Source: a virus. Taken from it: a stretch of 64,000 nt of DNA. The translations under genes were made by a program, and so were the position numbers. The stretch lies in the IMG/VR virus record IMGVR_UViG_3300031976_000907, positions 1 to 64,000 of that record; one strand, 5' to 3'. The first letter of the stretch is position 1, and the number at the start of each line of letters is the position of its first letter. Positions 40,114-48,555 of this stretch are shown here, one piece after another. A model generated the notes under the pieces. That model was given only the letters and a program-made list of their open reading frames with translations. It ran no database searches and was not told the origin of the DNA.

Positions 40114-41448
40114 ATGGGCATCAGCGTTGATCTCGGTAAGATCAAATTTAACTGGCGTGGTGACTGGTCTCCCAGCACTGCGTACACAAAAGATGATGTT
40201 GTTAACTACAATGGCGCATCCCTAGTTTGTGTTGCTGACAACACAGGACAGACACCTAACATCGGCGGTAATACATCTTACTGGCACGTAATGCTTAAAG
40301 GTGATGGTTCATTTGCATCGTCTGACATGGGTAACCCACAGAAAGTGTTCCGCTCTCGTCAAAACCAACGCAGACGTTACTACGATTACTCAGAAGAGGC
40401 TCGTACAGACTCTGGTGTTGTTAACCCGTACTCACTAGAGCAGATGTGGAACGATGGACGTTTCACTAATGAGGGTATTTCTAACTCTACTTCTCACAGA
40501 ACATCTAACCCTTGGAACGGGCGTCAAATGGTTGAGATAGGTTGGTCACAGAATAACTTTAACTACGGTCCTTTGATTACTGTTCCAGCAGGTACAGACG
40601 TTGTTCAGTTCTACGGTTACGGTAACTCTAACGACCGTGGTGAGATTATGTCACTAACTGATCCATCAACTGGTAAAGGTGTTTGCTATAACAACTGTGG
40701 TTACGACAATCGTCATTATGCTATGGGTGGATGGCACACAGGTGGTTCAGCACTTGCTGAGTTTGGTAGAGAAAATGGCAACAACTATTACGGCTCTATT
40801 ATGTTGATGGTTCCTCGCCTAAGCTACGATAAACAATATCGTCTTGTTCGCGGACATCATGCGCGTAACATGAGCTGGTATGGTTGGGTTGGTGGATTCT
40901 CTTTCCAAGATAACCCATCTGGTTTTGTCTTCCACCACAGCGGCACACAGTATGAACGCTTCAATGGTGGTGATGATATTTGGCATAGCTCTTGGAATAC
41001 CCATGAGATGGGGCAGATGTACATTCATTACGATCACACTCGTACTATTAAAGTCCCTGTTGCTCCACGTAACAACGCGCCTAGCGATGATCGTGTATTG
41101 TGGTTCTACGTTCATGGTAACGGACACGACCAAAGCAATATGCGCTTAATCATTAATGGTAAAGACTACACATTATCTACTGATTTGCGCCATCCAGTGG
41201 TTGAGTACTTGCATAACTCTAAAAACGACAGAGATCACTACCGCGTAGTGGCTTGTGTTGTAGCAGCAGAAGACATCCCAGCTAATGTACGAAGCGGTGG
41301 CGGTGTAATGGATGTAACCATTGATAACCACGGTGCTTCTGATAATGGTCACGGCAGCCATCACTGGTATTTTGGTACTAACGGTACTTGTTACCTTGAG
41401 CCAGAATCAACGTCTATTGATAACGGACGCATCGGCGTAAGCGCGTAA
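40114..41448 (+). CDS. Tail fibre/spike with N-terminal carbohydrate-binding-like module
   Basis: 444 residues. N-terminus FNWRGDWSPSTAYTKDDVV-NYNG resembles CBM5/12-type modules often found in fibres. The rest is beta-rich, with many His, Asn, Tyr and Trp residues (GYDNRHYAMGGWHTGGS, GHGSHHWYFGTNG). AAGGAGG ribosome binding site. Candidate receptor or polysaccharide binding protein. Confidence 0.72.
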   Translation: MGISVDLGKIKFNWRGDWSPSTAYTKDDVVNYNGASLVCVADNTGQTPNIGGNTSYWHVMLKGDGSFASSDMGNPQKVFRSRQNQRRRYYDYSEEARTDSGVVNPYSLEQMWNDGRFTNEGISNSTSHRTSNPWNGRQMVEIGWSQNNFNYGPLITVPAGTDVVQFYGYGNSNDRGEIMSLTDPSTGKGVCYNNCGYDNRHYAMGGWHTGGSALAEFGRENGNNYYGSIMLMVPRLSYDKQYRLVRGHHARNMSWYGWVGGFSFQDNPSGFVFHHSGTQYERFNGGDDIWHSSWNTHEMGQMYIHYDHTRTIKVPVAPRNNAPSDDRVLWFYVHGNGHDQSNMRLIINGKDYTLSTDLRHPVVEYLHNSKNDRDHYRVVACVVAAEDIPANVRSGGGVMDVTIDNHGASDNGHGSHHWYFGTNGTCYLEPESTSIDNGRIGVSA

Positions 41449-41459
41449 GGAGATAGCTA

Positions 41460-41903
41460 ATGTTTTACCGAGTAACTAACACAGACATGTCTCCTAAGTT
41501 TGACAAGCTAATGTCAGCAGAAGAGGTAGCTAACTTCTTTAACGCTGTAATGCGCGTCAACGAAGAAGGCACATGGCTTATTGACGGTGATGTAGTCGAA
41601 GAAGGTACTGTAGAAGCTATTGAAGCAACCTTCAAAGCTCCTGAAGCAGCACCACTTCACACTGTATACCGCAAATACCCATCTATTGGTGAACAGCTAG
41701 ACATGATCTACAAAGACATTATGGCTGGCACTTTAGACGCAACAGGTGAGTTTGCTACAGCAATTACTGCAATTAAAGAAGCTGTCGCTAAGACAGAAGA
41801 AACAATTGTAGTTGAGACTGTATTTGAATCTCCTGAAGCGCCTGAACCTAACACCGACTCAGAGTACGTTCCTCCCCCAGCGGAAGAACCTGAAGAAGCT
41901 TAA
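41460..41903 (+). CDS. Small fibre-linked protein with XkdW-like motif
   Basis: 147 residues. The segment RKYPSIGEQLDMIYKDIMAG (about 63-82) is the XkdW-type motif found in tail proteins. Acidic Pro/Glu-rich C-terminus (VPPPAEEPEEA). AAGGAG ribosome binding site. Probably a tail component or fibre assembly factor; ends the first adsorption block before a terminator. Confidence 0.65.
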   Translation: MFYRVTNTDMSPKFDKLMSAEEVANFFNAVMRVNEEGTWLIDGDVVEEGTVEAIEATFKAPEAAPLHTVYRKYPSIGEQLDMIYKDIMAGTLDATGEFATAITAIKEAVAKTEETIVVETVFESPEAPEPNTDSEYVPPPAEEPEEA

Positions 41904-41908
41904 ATAAA

Positions 41909-41933
41909 TAAACCCTCTTCGGAGGGTTTTTAT
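41909..41933 (+). terminator. Intrinsic terminator
   Basis: AACCCTC-TTCG-GAGGGTT followed by TTTATTATC on the plus strand. Confidence 0.92.
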
Positions 41934-42030
41934 TATCTGATAAATCTACAAGTTGGTTTAAAGCTATTTGAGTATTGGCTCAATATAATCAGATTTTATT
42001 ACTAAACTTTTATTTATCTTGGGATCCAAT

Positions 42031-42312
42031 ATGTCAGAACAAATCGAACATCACGATATTAATCGTCGTTTGACGCGTCTTGAAGATGCGGATTCTGAGA
42101 TGAATACTACGCTTACTAAGCTCCTCATTAATACTGAAACCATGAACAACACATTACAGCAGCTTGTCGATATTGAGCCGCGTGTACGTAAGCTAGAGCT
42201 AACCAGTGTTAATAACTCTTTAGTAGTTAATGCGGTTAAGTGGCTTGCTATAACGGCAGGTGGAAGCGCTGTTGTAATGTCGATGACGTATTTATTTTCG
42301 AGGTTGAATTAA
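42031..42312 (+). CDS. Coiled-coil protein with C-terminal membrane segment (XhlA-like)
   Basis: 93 residues from ATG 42031 (GGGA upstream). Helical coiled-coil head (RRLTRLEDADSEMNTTLTKL), then one membrane segment near the C-terminus (WLAITAGGSAVVMSMTYLF). This is the layout of XhlA/hemolysin-type holin partners. Precedes another membrane protein, so the pair may take part in lysis. Confidence 0.65.
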   Translation: MSEQIEHHDINRRLTRLEDADSEMNTTLTKLLINTETMNNTLQQLVDIEPRVRKLELTSVNNSLVVNAVKWLAITAGGSAVVMSMTYLFSRLN

Positions 42313-42674
42313 TGCTAGACGTATTTCAATGGCTCATTTTGGCGTTATTCGCCAGCGTTATTTACTGTGCGTTAAACAATCTACTCTACGCACACAAAGC
42401 ACATAACGTACCAACGCTTGTTAAATGGATTGGGATTACTAACAGTATTATGATCTTACAGGCAGCAAGTTACATACTGCTGCAGGTAGAATGGATTGTT
42501 GAAGACCACGGAAATGACGTCGGTGATACGACGGATGTACTGTGGCTTTTTTATGACTACTTCACAGGCTTTTGTTTATTAGCTTACGCCAAGACATTAA
42601 GCGTCTACCTACGCTGGCAAAGTGAAGCGACAGGGCAAGACTATCATGGACGTAGACGAGTAACAGACGCATAA
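42312..42674 (+). CDS. Multi-pass membrane protein, holin candidate
   Basis: 120 residues from ATG 42312, overlapping the previous stop. About three membrane segments: FQWLILALFASVIYCAL, WIGITNSIMILQAASYILLQ and LWLFYDYFTGFCLLAYAK; basic C-terminus (GRRRVTDA). Size and topology fit a holin. A second holin-like gene lies on the other strand at 43011-43505. Confidence 0.6.
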   Translation: MLDVFQWLILALFASVIYCALNNLLYAHKAHNVPTLVKWIGITNSIMILQAASYILLQVEWIVEDHGNDVGDTTDVLWLFYDYFTGFCLLAYAKTLSVYLRWQSEATGQDYHGRRRVTDA

Positions 42675-42677
42675 AAG

Positions 42678-42702
42678 AACGGGAGCATTAGCTCCCGTAT
42701 TT
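42678..42702. terminator. Bidirectional terminator between convergent genes
   Basis: ACGGGAGC-ATTA-GCTCCCGT between the rightward membrane gene and the leftward 42688 gene; the minus-strand stop codon TAA lies in its loop. T-rich on one side and A-rich on the other. Confidence 0.7.
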
Positions 42703-42897
42703 AGTTTTACGCAGTACCCGTTTCTCAATCCAACCCTGAATGGAATCTTCACTTAATAAGCCATGGCTTAAAAGATCATTGATTGATTCACACGTTGCAT
42801 CGATAGTCCATTTACCTTGGGTAAATACAGCAAGCTGTGTTTCACCTTCTATAGTTACTAGGCTATATCGGCGGATGTCTACTACGGTTGCAGTCAT
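42688..42897 (-). CDS. Small hypothetical protein at the end of the leftward lysis operon
   Basis: 69 residues from ATG 42897; the alternative ATG 42912 is itself part of a 15-nt repeat also found at 27098. Begins MTATVVDIRRYSLVTIEGET. No motif recognised. Possibly separate from the holin gene by 113 bp of noncoding DNA that may hold a promoter. Confidence 0.55.
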   Translation of the reverse strand: MTATVVDIRRYSLVTIEGETQLAVFTQGKWTIDATCESINDLLSHGLLSEDSIQGWIEKRVLRKTKYGS

Positions 42898-43010
42898 TAG
42901 GTTCACTCTCATACTAAATTTTGGTTGTATATGTCTCTCTCTGGAGACGTATTACCAATATAGTTGAAAAGTAAATTAAACCTAATGAAACATCTTCATC
43001 ACGATTTGTA

Positions 43011-43505
43011 TCAATTTGAGCGAATTAGTTTGGTTTTGTCGCTAGATGAGCGAGTTGTACCGACCCAATATGAAATTGATGCAGCCCAAAGTGCAGATGC
43101 TTGACCAAATAGCATGTAAGCCACTTCTTTATTTGATTCAGGAATCTCAAAACTAAAGAGTGTGTACAGTAACCCACCTAAGATAAGCGTCATTGCAACG
43201 GTTATAAACGCAGGCATGTTACTGTCTTTATGGTTCTTACGAGCATCAGCAGTATCTGCAAGCTCCGCACGAAGCGTCTCAAGGCGAATAGACTCTAAAC
43301 GTTCTTGGTGTTCGTACGCCCAACGTTGCAGCTCAGCAGCCTTGTCTGGATCTCCTAGAGCACGCATAACGGCAGCAGGTGATTCTTCAACACCTAGTGC
43401 ACCAGCAACCAACGAACCAACTGCAGAACCAGCAGGCCCGCCAAGCAGCGTACCGACCAGGGGAGCTGCGCTGGCAACTGTCTCTTTAATGTCAGACCAG
43501 TTCAT
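43011..43505 (-). CDS. 3-TM phage holin family protein
   Basis: 164 residues from ATG 43505 (GGAGGG upstream), matching the GTA/3-TM holin family: a glycine-zipper-like N-terminal hydrophobic stretch (LVGTLLGGPAGSAVGSLVAG), a helical middle (QRWAYEHQERLESIRLETLR), two C-terminal membrane segments (FITVAMTLILGGLLYTLF, ASALWAASISYWVG). Next to the endolysin gene; it should time lysis. Confidence 0.78.
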   Translation of the reverse strand: MNWSDIKETVASAAPLVGTLLGGPAGSAVGSLVAGALGVEESPAAVMRALGDPDKAAELQRWAYEHQERLESIRLETLRAELADTADARKNHKDSNMPAFITVAMTLILGGLLYTLFSFEIPESNKEVAYMLFGQASALWAASISYWVGTTRSSSDKTKLIRSN

Positions 43506-43864
43506 TACTTTCCCTCCCAACGAGCCTTATTCGAGCGCGTATCGACGTGAGTAAATGTGTTGTAGCTTCCTAAACCATATTGGTTAGGGAACTTAGCGTT
43601 GAGGTAATCAAAAACGATTGCAGGTGAAACACCGTTTACAACAATGTCAGCTGCTCGACCAAACTGGTGTTGAGATCGAGGAGATCCACCAATCTTAGTG
43701 TTATGGTTTGGGCATCGACACCCAGAGTTGATGGTGACAGAGTGCGCGAAGTGCTCACGAACAATCGTAAGCACCTCCAACAGTTCTGCATCAACGGTGT
43801 TATACCCACAGCCACATTCACACTCGAATTCGCTACGGTTAAAGTACTCGTTGAACTGTGTCAT
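43505..43864 (-). CDS. Endolysin, M15-type peptidase
   Basis: 119 residues. Peptidase M15 (PF08291-like) zinc site: SQHQFGRAADI supplies His and Asp (about 62-73) and THVDTR the third ligand (about 108-113). Cleaves peptidoglycan peptide cross-links. No signal peptide, so it depends on a holin. Its stop touches the holin start. An additional Cys cluster near the N-terminus (CECGCGYN) is typical of the subfamily. Confidence 0.88.
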   Translation of the reverse strand: MTQFNEYFNRSEFECECGCGYNTVDAELLEVLTIVREHFAHSVTINSGCRCPNHNTKIGGSPRSQHQFGRAADIVVNGVSPAIVFDYLNAKFPNQYGLGSYNTFTHVDTRSNKARWEGK

Positions 43865-44331
43865 GAGAAGACTGGCTCCTTAAAGTTTACGGATTTAAGA
43901 AGCTTGCCTGCAGGGTAGTTTTTACCGTCAAAGCCTGTTTGATCGGCTGCAGATACAACTGCAGTAATTCCACTGGCTGGCGTACGGTAACTACATTGCA
44001 CACCTAACTTCTCATATTTATGAGCTGTCTGTACCGCTTCAAAGCGATCACTACAGAACTTACTCATATTCGATTGATGGACTTCATCCATATCTGCATC
44101 GGCGTTAACACCAGCACGGTATGCCAACCCATAAGTAGTAACGAGGACGTCAGCAATTGCGTCGCGTACTTCGGTGAAGTTATGCTCTTTGATTGCATCA
44201 ACTAGCTCCTGAAACTCTTCTTGGATTAGTTCTAGCTGAGACGCGAGTGCGTCCCAGTCTGGAGATGTAGGGTTACCTTGCGTATTACCAATGAGGTGGT
44301 TTAATTCACACACGTCAGTAAAGTTGCTCAT
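43861..44331 (-). CDS. MazG-like / PRA-PH-type nucleotide pyrophosphohydrolase
   Basis: 156 residues. Helical NTP-PPase signature EFQELVDAIKEHN, EVRDAIADVLVTTYGLAYRAG and a conserved DADMDEVHQSNMSKF (about 35-95). Hydrolyses NTPs or (p)ppGpp-like substrates in relatives; the substrate here is open. Overlaps the endolysin gene by 4 bp and the glutaredoxin gene by 1 bp. Confidence 0.82.
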   Translation of the reverse strand: MSNFTDVCELNHLIGNTQGNPTSPDWDALASQLELIQEEFQELVDAIKEHNFTEVRDAIADVLVTTYGLAYRAGVNADADMDEVHQSNMSKFCSDRFEAVQTAHKYEKLGVQCSYRTPASGITAVVSAADQTGFDGKNYPAGKLLKSVNFKEPVFS

Positions 44332-44561
44332 TAAACGCCTCCCAGTTCTTTGTGAAGTTCCTGGAAGCCGCCAATGTGACGTTCACCCTCAAAGATCTGA
44401 GGGACAGTACTAAAGCCTTTGGCTTTAAAATCTTGCAACAGCTGTTCGTTACCTTCTGCCGTTAGATCGACATATTCGTACGAGACGAATGTACGGTTAC
44501 ACAACTGTTTAGCTTGTTCGCACCATGTGCAGGTTTTTGATCCGTAGATTGTTACTTCCAT
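44331..44561 (-). CDS. Glutaredoxin / NrdH-like redoxin
   Basis: 76 residues: thioredoxin fold with active site CTWC (residues 11-14), cis-Pro loop TVPQIF and GGFQEL glutathione/substrate loop. Would supply electrons for ribonucleotide reduction; no ribonucleotide reductase is present in the window, so it probably serves the host enzyme. Coupled to neighbours by stop-start overlaps. Confidence 0.9.
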   Translation of the reverse strand: MEVTIYGSKTCTWCEQAKQLCNRTFVSYEYVDLTAEGNEQLLQDFKAKGFSTVPQIFEGERHIGGFQELHKELGGV

Positions 44562-45277
44562 TAAATAAGTCCTACCTCTGAGAAGCCCATTACCAACTCT
44601 TTACACACATCACTGCGAACAATGTCATCGAAAGAGTTGAAGTCTATGTGTTGAATGCAACGCTTAAGGCGAGGCGATTCTTCACGAATTGTTAAGAACT
44701 GGCGTAAACCAGATCCGCTTGAAAGATCACACTGAGCGACGTCGCCACACAGTACGAGTGTTGAATTTTTACCGACACGGGTAACGATGGATTTGAGTTC
44801 AGCCATCGTGCAGTCTTCTGCTTCATCCACAATGATGAAGGCGTTATCCCAGCTATTACCTTTCACGTTTTCTAAGGGTACGAAATCCAGCATCTGAATC
44901 TCTTCTTTAAGCATGTAGCTCAATTGACCATGTGAAAACTCTTGCTGCAGCGCGCCTAATACTGGACGAAGCCAGTGACGCATTTTTTCTTCGTGGGAAC
45001 CTTTAGCGAAACCAACTGATTTAGATGCTGAGACAGCAGGGCGCATTAATATAATGTTGGTGATCGCACTTTGTTTTAACCATAAAGATGCAATTCGTGT
45101 GGGAATATAAGTTTTAGATGTTCCGGGATAGCCTGTGGCAAATGTGATGGGAGAAGATTTAATACACTCAATATATTCAGACTGTATTTGATTTAATGGT
45201 TCAAGTGGAGCAGCTGGTTGCCAAGCACTCTCTGCCTTTTCGTGGCGAGTTGGTGCTTTCCTTGAGTTTTTACCCAT
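44561..45277 (-). CDS. PhoH-like P-loop ATPase
   Basis: 238 residues. Walker A GYPGTSKTY (about 49-57), RPAVSASKSVGFAKGSHEEK as in PhoH (about 78-97), Walker B IIVDEAED (about 148) and CGDVAQCD (about 177). PhoH-like genes are very common in marine phages; biochemical role in infection unresolved (ATPase, RNA-linked). First gene of the leftward lysis/metabolism operon. AAGGA ribosome binding site. Confidence 0.9.
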   Translation of the reverse strand: MGKNSRKAPTRHEKAESAWQPAAPLEPLNQIQSEYIECIKSSPITFATGYPGTSKTYIPTRIASLWLKQSAITNIILMRPAVSASKSVGFAKGSHEEKMRHWLRPVLGALQQEFSHGQLSYMLKEEIQMLDFVPLENVKGNSWDNAFIIVDEAEDCTMAELKSIVTRVGKNSTLVLCGDVAQCDLSSGSGLRQFLTIREESPRLKRCIQHIDFNSFDDIVRSDVCKELVMGFSEVGLI

Positions 45278-45370
45278 ACGGAAAAGATCCTTAAATAAAT
45301 AATAAAATAGAAATAGTTAGATTGCATTTATATACTGACCCATATTCTGTTATTTAAAGGTATTTCTCTC

Positions 45371-45706
45371 ATGAGTAGATTAACTATTACGGCAGATAAC
45401 CATTACATTCTCAAGCTCGTTTATAAAGATGGTGATGGCTTTCCCGTAGATTTATCAGGTGCAAGTGCTAAATTTGTTTTAAGACGAAGCATGTACTCGC
45501 CAATATTAATTGAACGCAGTGCCGTTATAACTGAGGCGGAAGGTGTTATTAAAATAGCACTGGTTCCGGCTGATACGGTAGATTTATTAGATAATGTTTT
45601 AGAAGAAACATTTATTTACGGCGTACAGCTTACTCAAGCCGATGGTATTAAAACTAATATCGTTGATGGTGAAGCTGTTATTCAACAAAACATCGTTCGA
45701 GGTTAA
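45371..45706 (+). CDS. BppU-like tail protein, second copy
   Basis: 111 residues with Ig-like pattern LKLVYKDGDGFPVDLSGASA, FVLRRSMYSP and ETFIYGVQLTQADG, related in style to the 30314-30718 protein. Starts the second adsorption block, divergent from PhoH. AAAGGT ribosome binding site. Confidence 0.65.
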   Translation: MSRLTITADNHYILKLVYKDGDGFPVDLSGASAKFVLRRSMYSPILIERSAVITEAEGVIKIALVPADTVDLLDNVLEETFIYGVQLTQADGIKTNIVDGEAVIQQNIVRG

Positions 45707-45708
45707 TA

Positions 45709-47310
45709 ATGGCTGACAACACTATTGAGTTGGTTCAAAAAGAGAATGACGTAGTTCATATCTACGATCCGACAATGGGGATGAAGTACTCAGCAAGTGC
45801 TTCTAACCCGTTTACTAAAGCAGAAGCGACTGAAGCAACTATCAATAGTATTGCAGTCCTTGAAGGCATGTCGCAGATCCAGCTTCTCTGGACGCAGTCC
45901 GACGAAGCTGATCACGACTACACAGAGATTTACCGATCAGAAACAGATGACCCAAATACAGCACTGTTAGTTGGGACATCAAAAGCGACAGCCTACAACG
46001 ACTCAGTTGATGCGGGCGTAACTTATTACTACTGGTTACGTCCTGTTAGCTATAACGGTGAGTACGGTGCACTGTCTGATGGTGTTACAGCGACAAGCGG
46101 TAACAACCCATCTCGTTTTGCACAAGCATTGGGAACAGCACTGACAGACGATAACTTATCGCCGTCTATGATATCGGCAATTGAAGATCTTATTGCTGAT
46201 GCGACAGACTCAACTTTGTTATCACTGCAAGCCAGTATTGAAACGTTGAACGTAGACTTAGCAGGTTTGAGTAACCTTGCTAGCCTAGTTACATCGATCA
46301 ATACACTACGTGCTGAGTTAGAAGCTGAAGACGTTGCCATTCGTGCTGAGATGACTGAGAAGTTCACAGCATTGGCTACAAACGAGACAGCGTTTCTAAA
46401 CCAAATTGAATCACTGGAAACTGCACTTTCTAACGAAGAGCGTTCTCGTATAGCAGCAATCGAGCAGGAGCAGACACTGCGTGCCAACGCATTGGCTGTG
46501 ACGGCTGAGAACATTACGTCAGTCAGTGCAGACTTGGTAACAGAAGCTCAGGAACGCGCTGCAGCGATTGAAGCAGAAGCCCTGGCTCGTACAACAGATA
46601 TTGCATCGGTATCCAGTGACATTACGGCACTTACCGCATCACTATCTACAACAGCACAAGAACTGAACTCAGCGATTAGCTCTGAGGCTCAACTACGTGT
46701 TAGCGAAGATACGTCGTTAGCCTCGTTGATTAACTCGTTGTCATCAACATTAGATAACGCAATCAGCGATGTACAGGCAGCCATCTCAACAGAGTCTGCT
46801 ACACGAGTGTCTACAGTTAATGCATTGGCTCAAACTGTTAGTAACTACACCACAACGTTAAACGGCAACACATCGTCTATATCAACGCTAACAGCCTCTG
46901 TAGATGGCTTACAGGCTGAGTACGCTGTGAAGACAGATGTGAATGGTCGTGTTGCTGGTATTGGCTTAATGAATGACGGAACAACGTCTACTTTTGCTAT
47001 CGAAGCAGATAACTTTGAAGTCTACGATCCAGATAGTGCTGATCTAGTATTTGGTACATCTAATGGCGTCACCATGATTGATGGTGCGTACATTAAAGAT
47101 GCATCTATTGGCTCAGCGTCTATTGAATCTCTCGATGCTGCCAAGATCTCTGCAGACACGCTCTCAGCGATTCGAGCAGACATGGGTACGATTACAGCAG
47201 GGTACATGGCAAACAACACAGGACGCTTTGTTATTGATTTAAACAACAATTCTCTAAAAGTATTTGATGCCAGTGGTGTTCTTCGAGTACAGCTTGGAGA
47301 TCTTGGCTAA
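45709..47310 (+). CDS. Tail protein with FN3-like and lambda-J-like (DUF1983) domains
   Basis: 533 residues. An FN3-like domain at about 45-130 (IQLLWTQSDEADHDYTEIYR ... YYYWLRPVSYNGEYG), a long coiled coil (about 150-395: repeated ...LRAELEAEDVAIRAEMTEKF, ALSNEERSRIAAIEQEQTL), then the C-terminal domain of host-specificity protein J: EYAVKTDVNGRVAGIGL, IEADNFEVYDPDS and GTITAGYM. J-type tips are typical of siphoviruses, so its presence in a podovirus is notable. Confidence 0.75.
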   Translation: MADNTIELVQKENDVVHIYDPTMGMKYSASASNPFTKAEATEATINSIAVLEGMSQIQLLWTQSDEADHDYTEIYRSETDDPNTALLVGTSKATAYNDSVDAGVTYYYWLRPVSYNGEYGALSDGVTATSGNNPSRFAQALGTALTDDNLSPSMISAIEDLIADATDSTLLSLQASIETLNVDLAGLSNLASLVTSINTLRAELEAEDVAIRAEMTEKFTALATNETAFLNQIESLETALSNEERSRIAAIEQEQTLRANALAVTAENITSVSADLVTEAQERAAAIEAEALARTTDIASVSSDITALTASLSTTAQELNSAISSEAQLRVSEDTSLASLINSLSSTLDNAISDVQAAISTESATRVSTVNALAQTVSNYTTTLNGNTSSISTLTASVDGLQAEYAVKTDVNGRVAGIGLMNDGTTSTFAIEADNFEVYDPDSADLVFGTSNGVTMIDGAYIKDASIGSASIESLDAAKISADTLSAIRADMGTITAGYMANNTGRFVIDLNNNSLKVFDASGVLRVQLGDLG

Positions 47311-47594
47311 TGGCTCAGGGTCTTCGTTTACTCAACGATAATGGGGTGTCGTACTTCGACACCTCTAAAACCACATGGAACTTTGTAAAGTATCTGGTTG
47401 CGCCGGAAGGTACAGATATCAGTTGGGAAGTTCCTGAGATGAATAACTTTACTGACATTATTATCAGTACGCAGTTACTTGATGCTCTTTGGGGTGGTCA
47501 AGAAAACTACGTTCACACGGTGTCTCGTTCTGGTGACACTATTACCGCGACAGGCGGTGCTATTGCTACGGCTATTCTTATTTTAGGACGCTAA
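47310..47594 (+). CDS. Small tail-tip-linked protein
   Basis: 94 residues: GLRLLNDNGVSYFDTSKTTW, like small proteins encoded after J-type genes in lambdoid and Vibrio phages. Start overlaps the upstream stop (TAATG). Likely structural. Confidence 0.6.
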   Translation: MAQGLRLLNDNGVSYFDTSKTTWNFVKYLVAPEGTDISWEVPEMNNFTDIIISTQLLDALWGGQENYVHTVSRSGDTITATGGAIATAILILGR

Positions 47595-47595
47595 T

Positions 47596-48555
47596 ATGTA
47601 CGGTATCTCGGTACGTAATGAAGACAACCATATACTGGTTAGTTCAGACATACGTTCGTTTCACTTCATGGGTGAAGCAGCTCTCTTCTCTAATGACGAC
47701 TCAGGCTTAACAACCTTCACAGGTTACGGTGGTGATGGATTACTGTCTGGACGGTGTACTTATACTTTTCGTATAGCTGCAATTAACGATCAGTCTCCGC
47801 TCGTCTTTATTCGTCCGGGGGCGCACGATACGCGTTACGGCGTATTACGTACCTGGTACGAAACTGGTTACTGGTACTTTAAGATCTTACAGCATGGCCC
47901 AACGTTTCAGCACCCACGAGTGTATGCGTTTACACAGTTAAGCGGTGTGACTGAACCTGTGGCTGACACTGGGCTTGTAACCTATCTGGATAACGGTGAA
48001 GTAGCGTTTGATTCTGGACGACGCCCTATGGCAATCCACGACGTTGCTATGGCTATACCGCCAAACATGCCTTGTGATACGACACCTACAAATTACAGTT
48101 ACGGTAACTGGAACCAAAGCAGTTGGTTAAGTAGCTACGGCGATTACCACTGTGACACGACTTTTAATACGTATGATGTAGCTCCTGCAGCACGTGAAGA
48201 CATCGCTTTTCTGGCGCCTTCTATTGCAGAGTCTGTCATTGATAACGTGTACTCAGGTTATTACAAATCATGTGGTTACGGTGGCTCATGTCAGGAACAC
48301 CGCGCTTACACATGGTGGTGGGCTATGTACCACGCTGCTTATGGATTGCAGGGAGGCGACTCTGGTCTCCAACTGACAGCGGGTTGGTCAACAATTCGTG
48401 CTGGTTACTCTTTTAACCAGAATGCAGAAGGTGGCGGTTGGTTTGGTGGTAGTGGTAAATCTTACTCATCAGGTGCACGTCCTTACTCTGAAAAGACCAT
48501 TAACCTTGTGACTAACCCAATAATCTTAATTAACGCGAGTCATTACGATGCCTAA
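47596..48555 (+). CDS. Aromatic- and Cys-containing tail protein of unknown fold
   Basis: 319 residues, rich in Tyr, Trp, Gly and Ser; contains a Cys-rich patch SCGYGGSCQEHRAYTWWWAM (about 225-244). Follows the J-like and small tail genes with only 1 bp of spacing and overlaps the next gene by 8 bp. Probably part of the adsorption tip; no family recognised. Confidence 0.6.
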   Translation: MYGISVRNEDNHILVSSDIRSFHFMGEAALFSNDDSGLTTFTGYGGDGLLSGRCTYTFRIAAINDQSPLVFIRPGAHDTRYGVLRTWYETGYWYFKILQHGPTFQHPRVYAFTQLSGVTEPVADTGLVTYLDNGEVAFDSGRRPMAIHDVAMAIPPNMPCDTTPTNYSYGNWNQSSWLSSYGDYHCDTTFNTYDVAPAAREDIAFLAPSIAESVIDNVYSGYYKSCGYGGSCQEHRAYTWWWAMYHAAYGLQGGDSGLQLTAGWSTIRAGYSFNQNAEGGGWFGGSGKSYSSGARPYSEKTINLVTNPIILINASHYDA

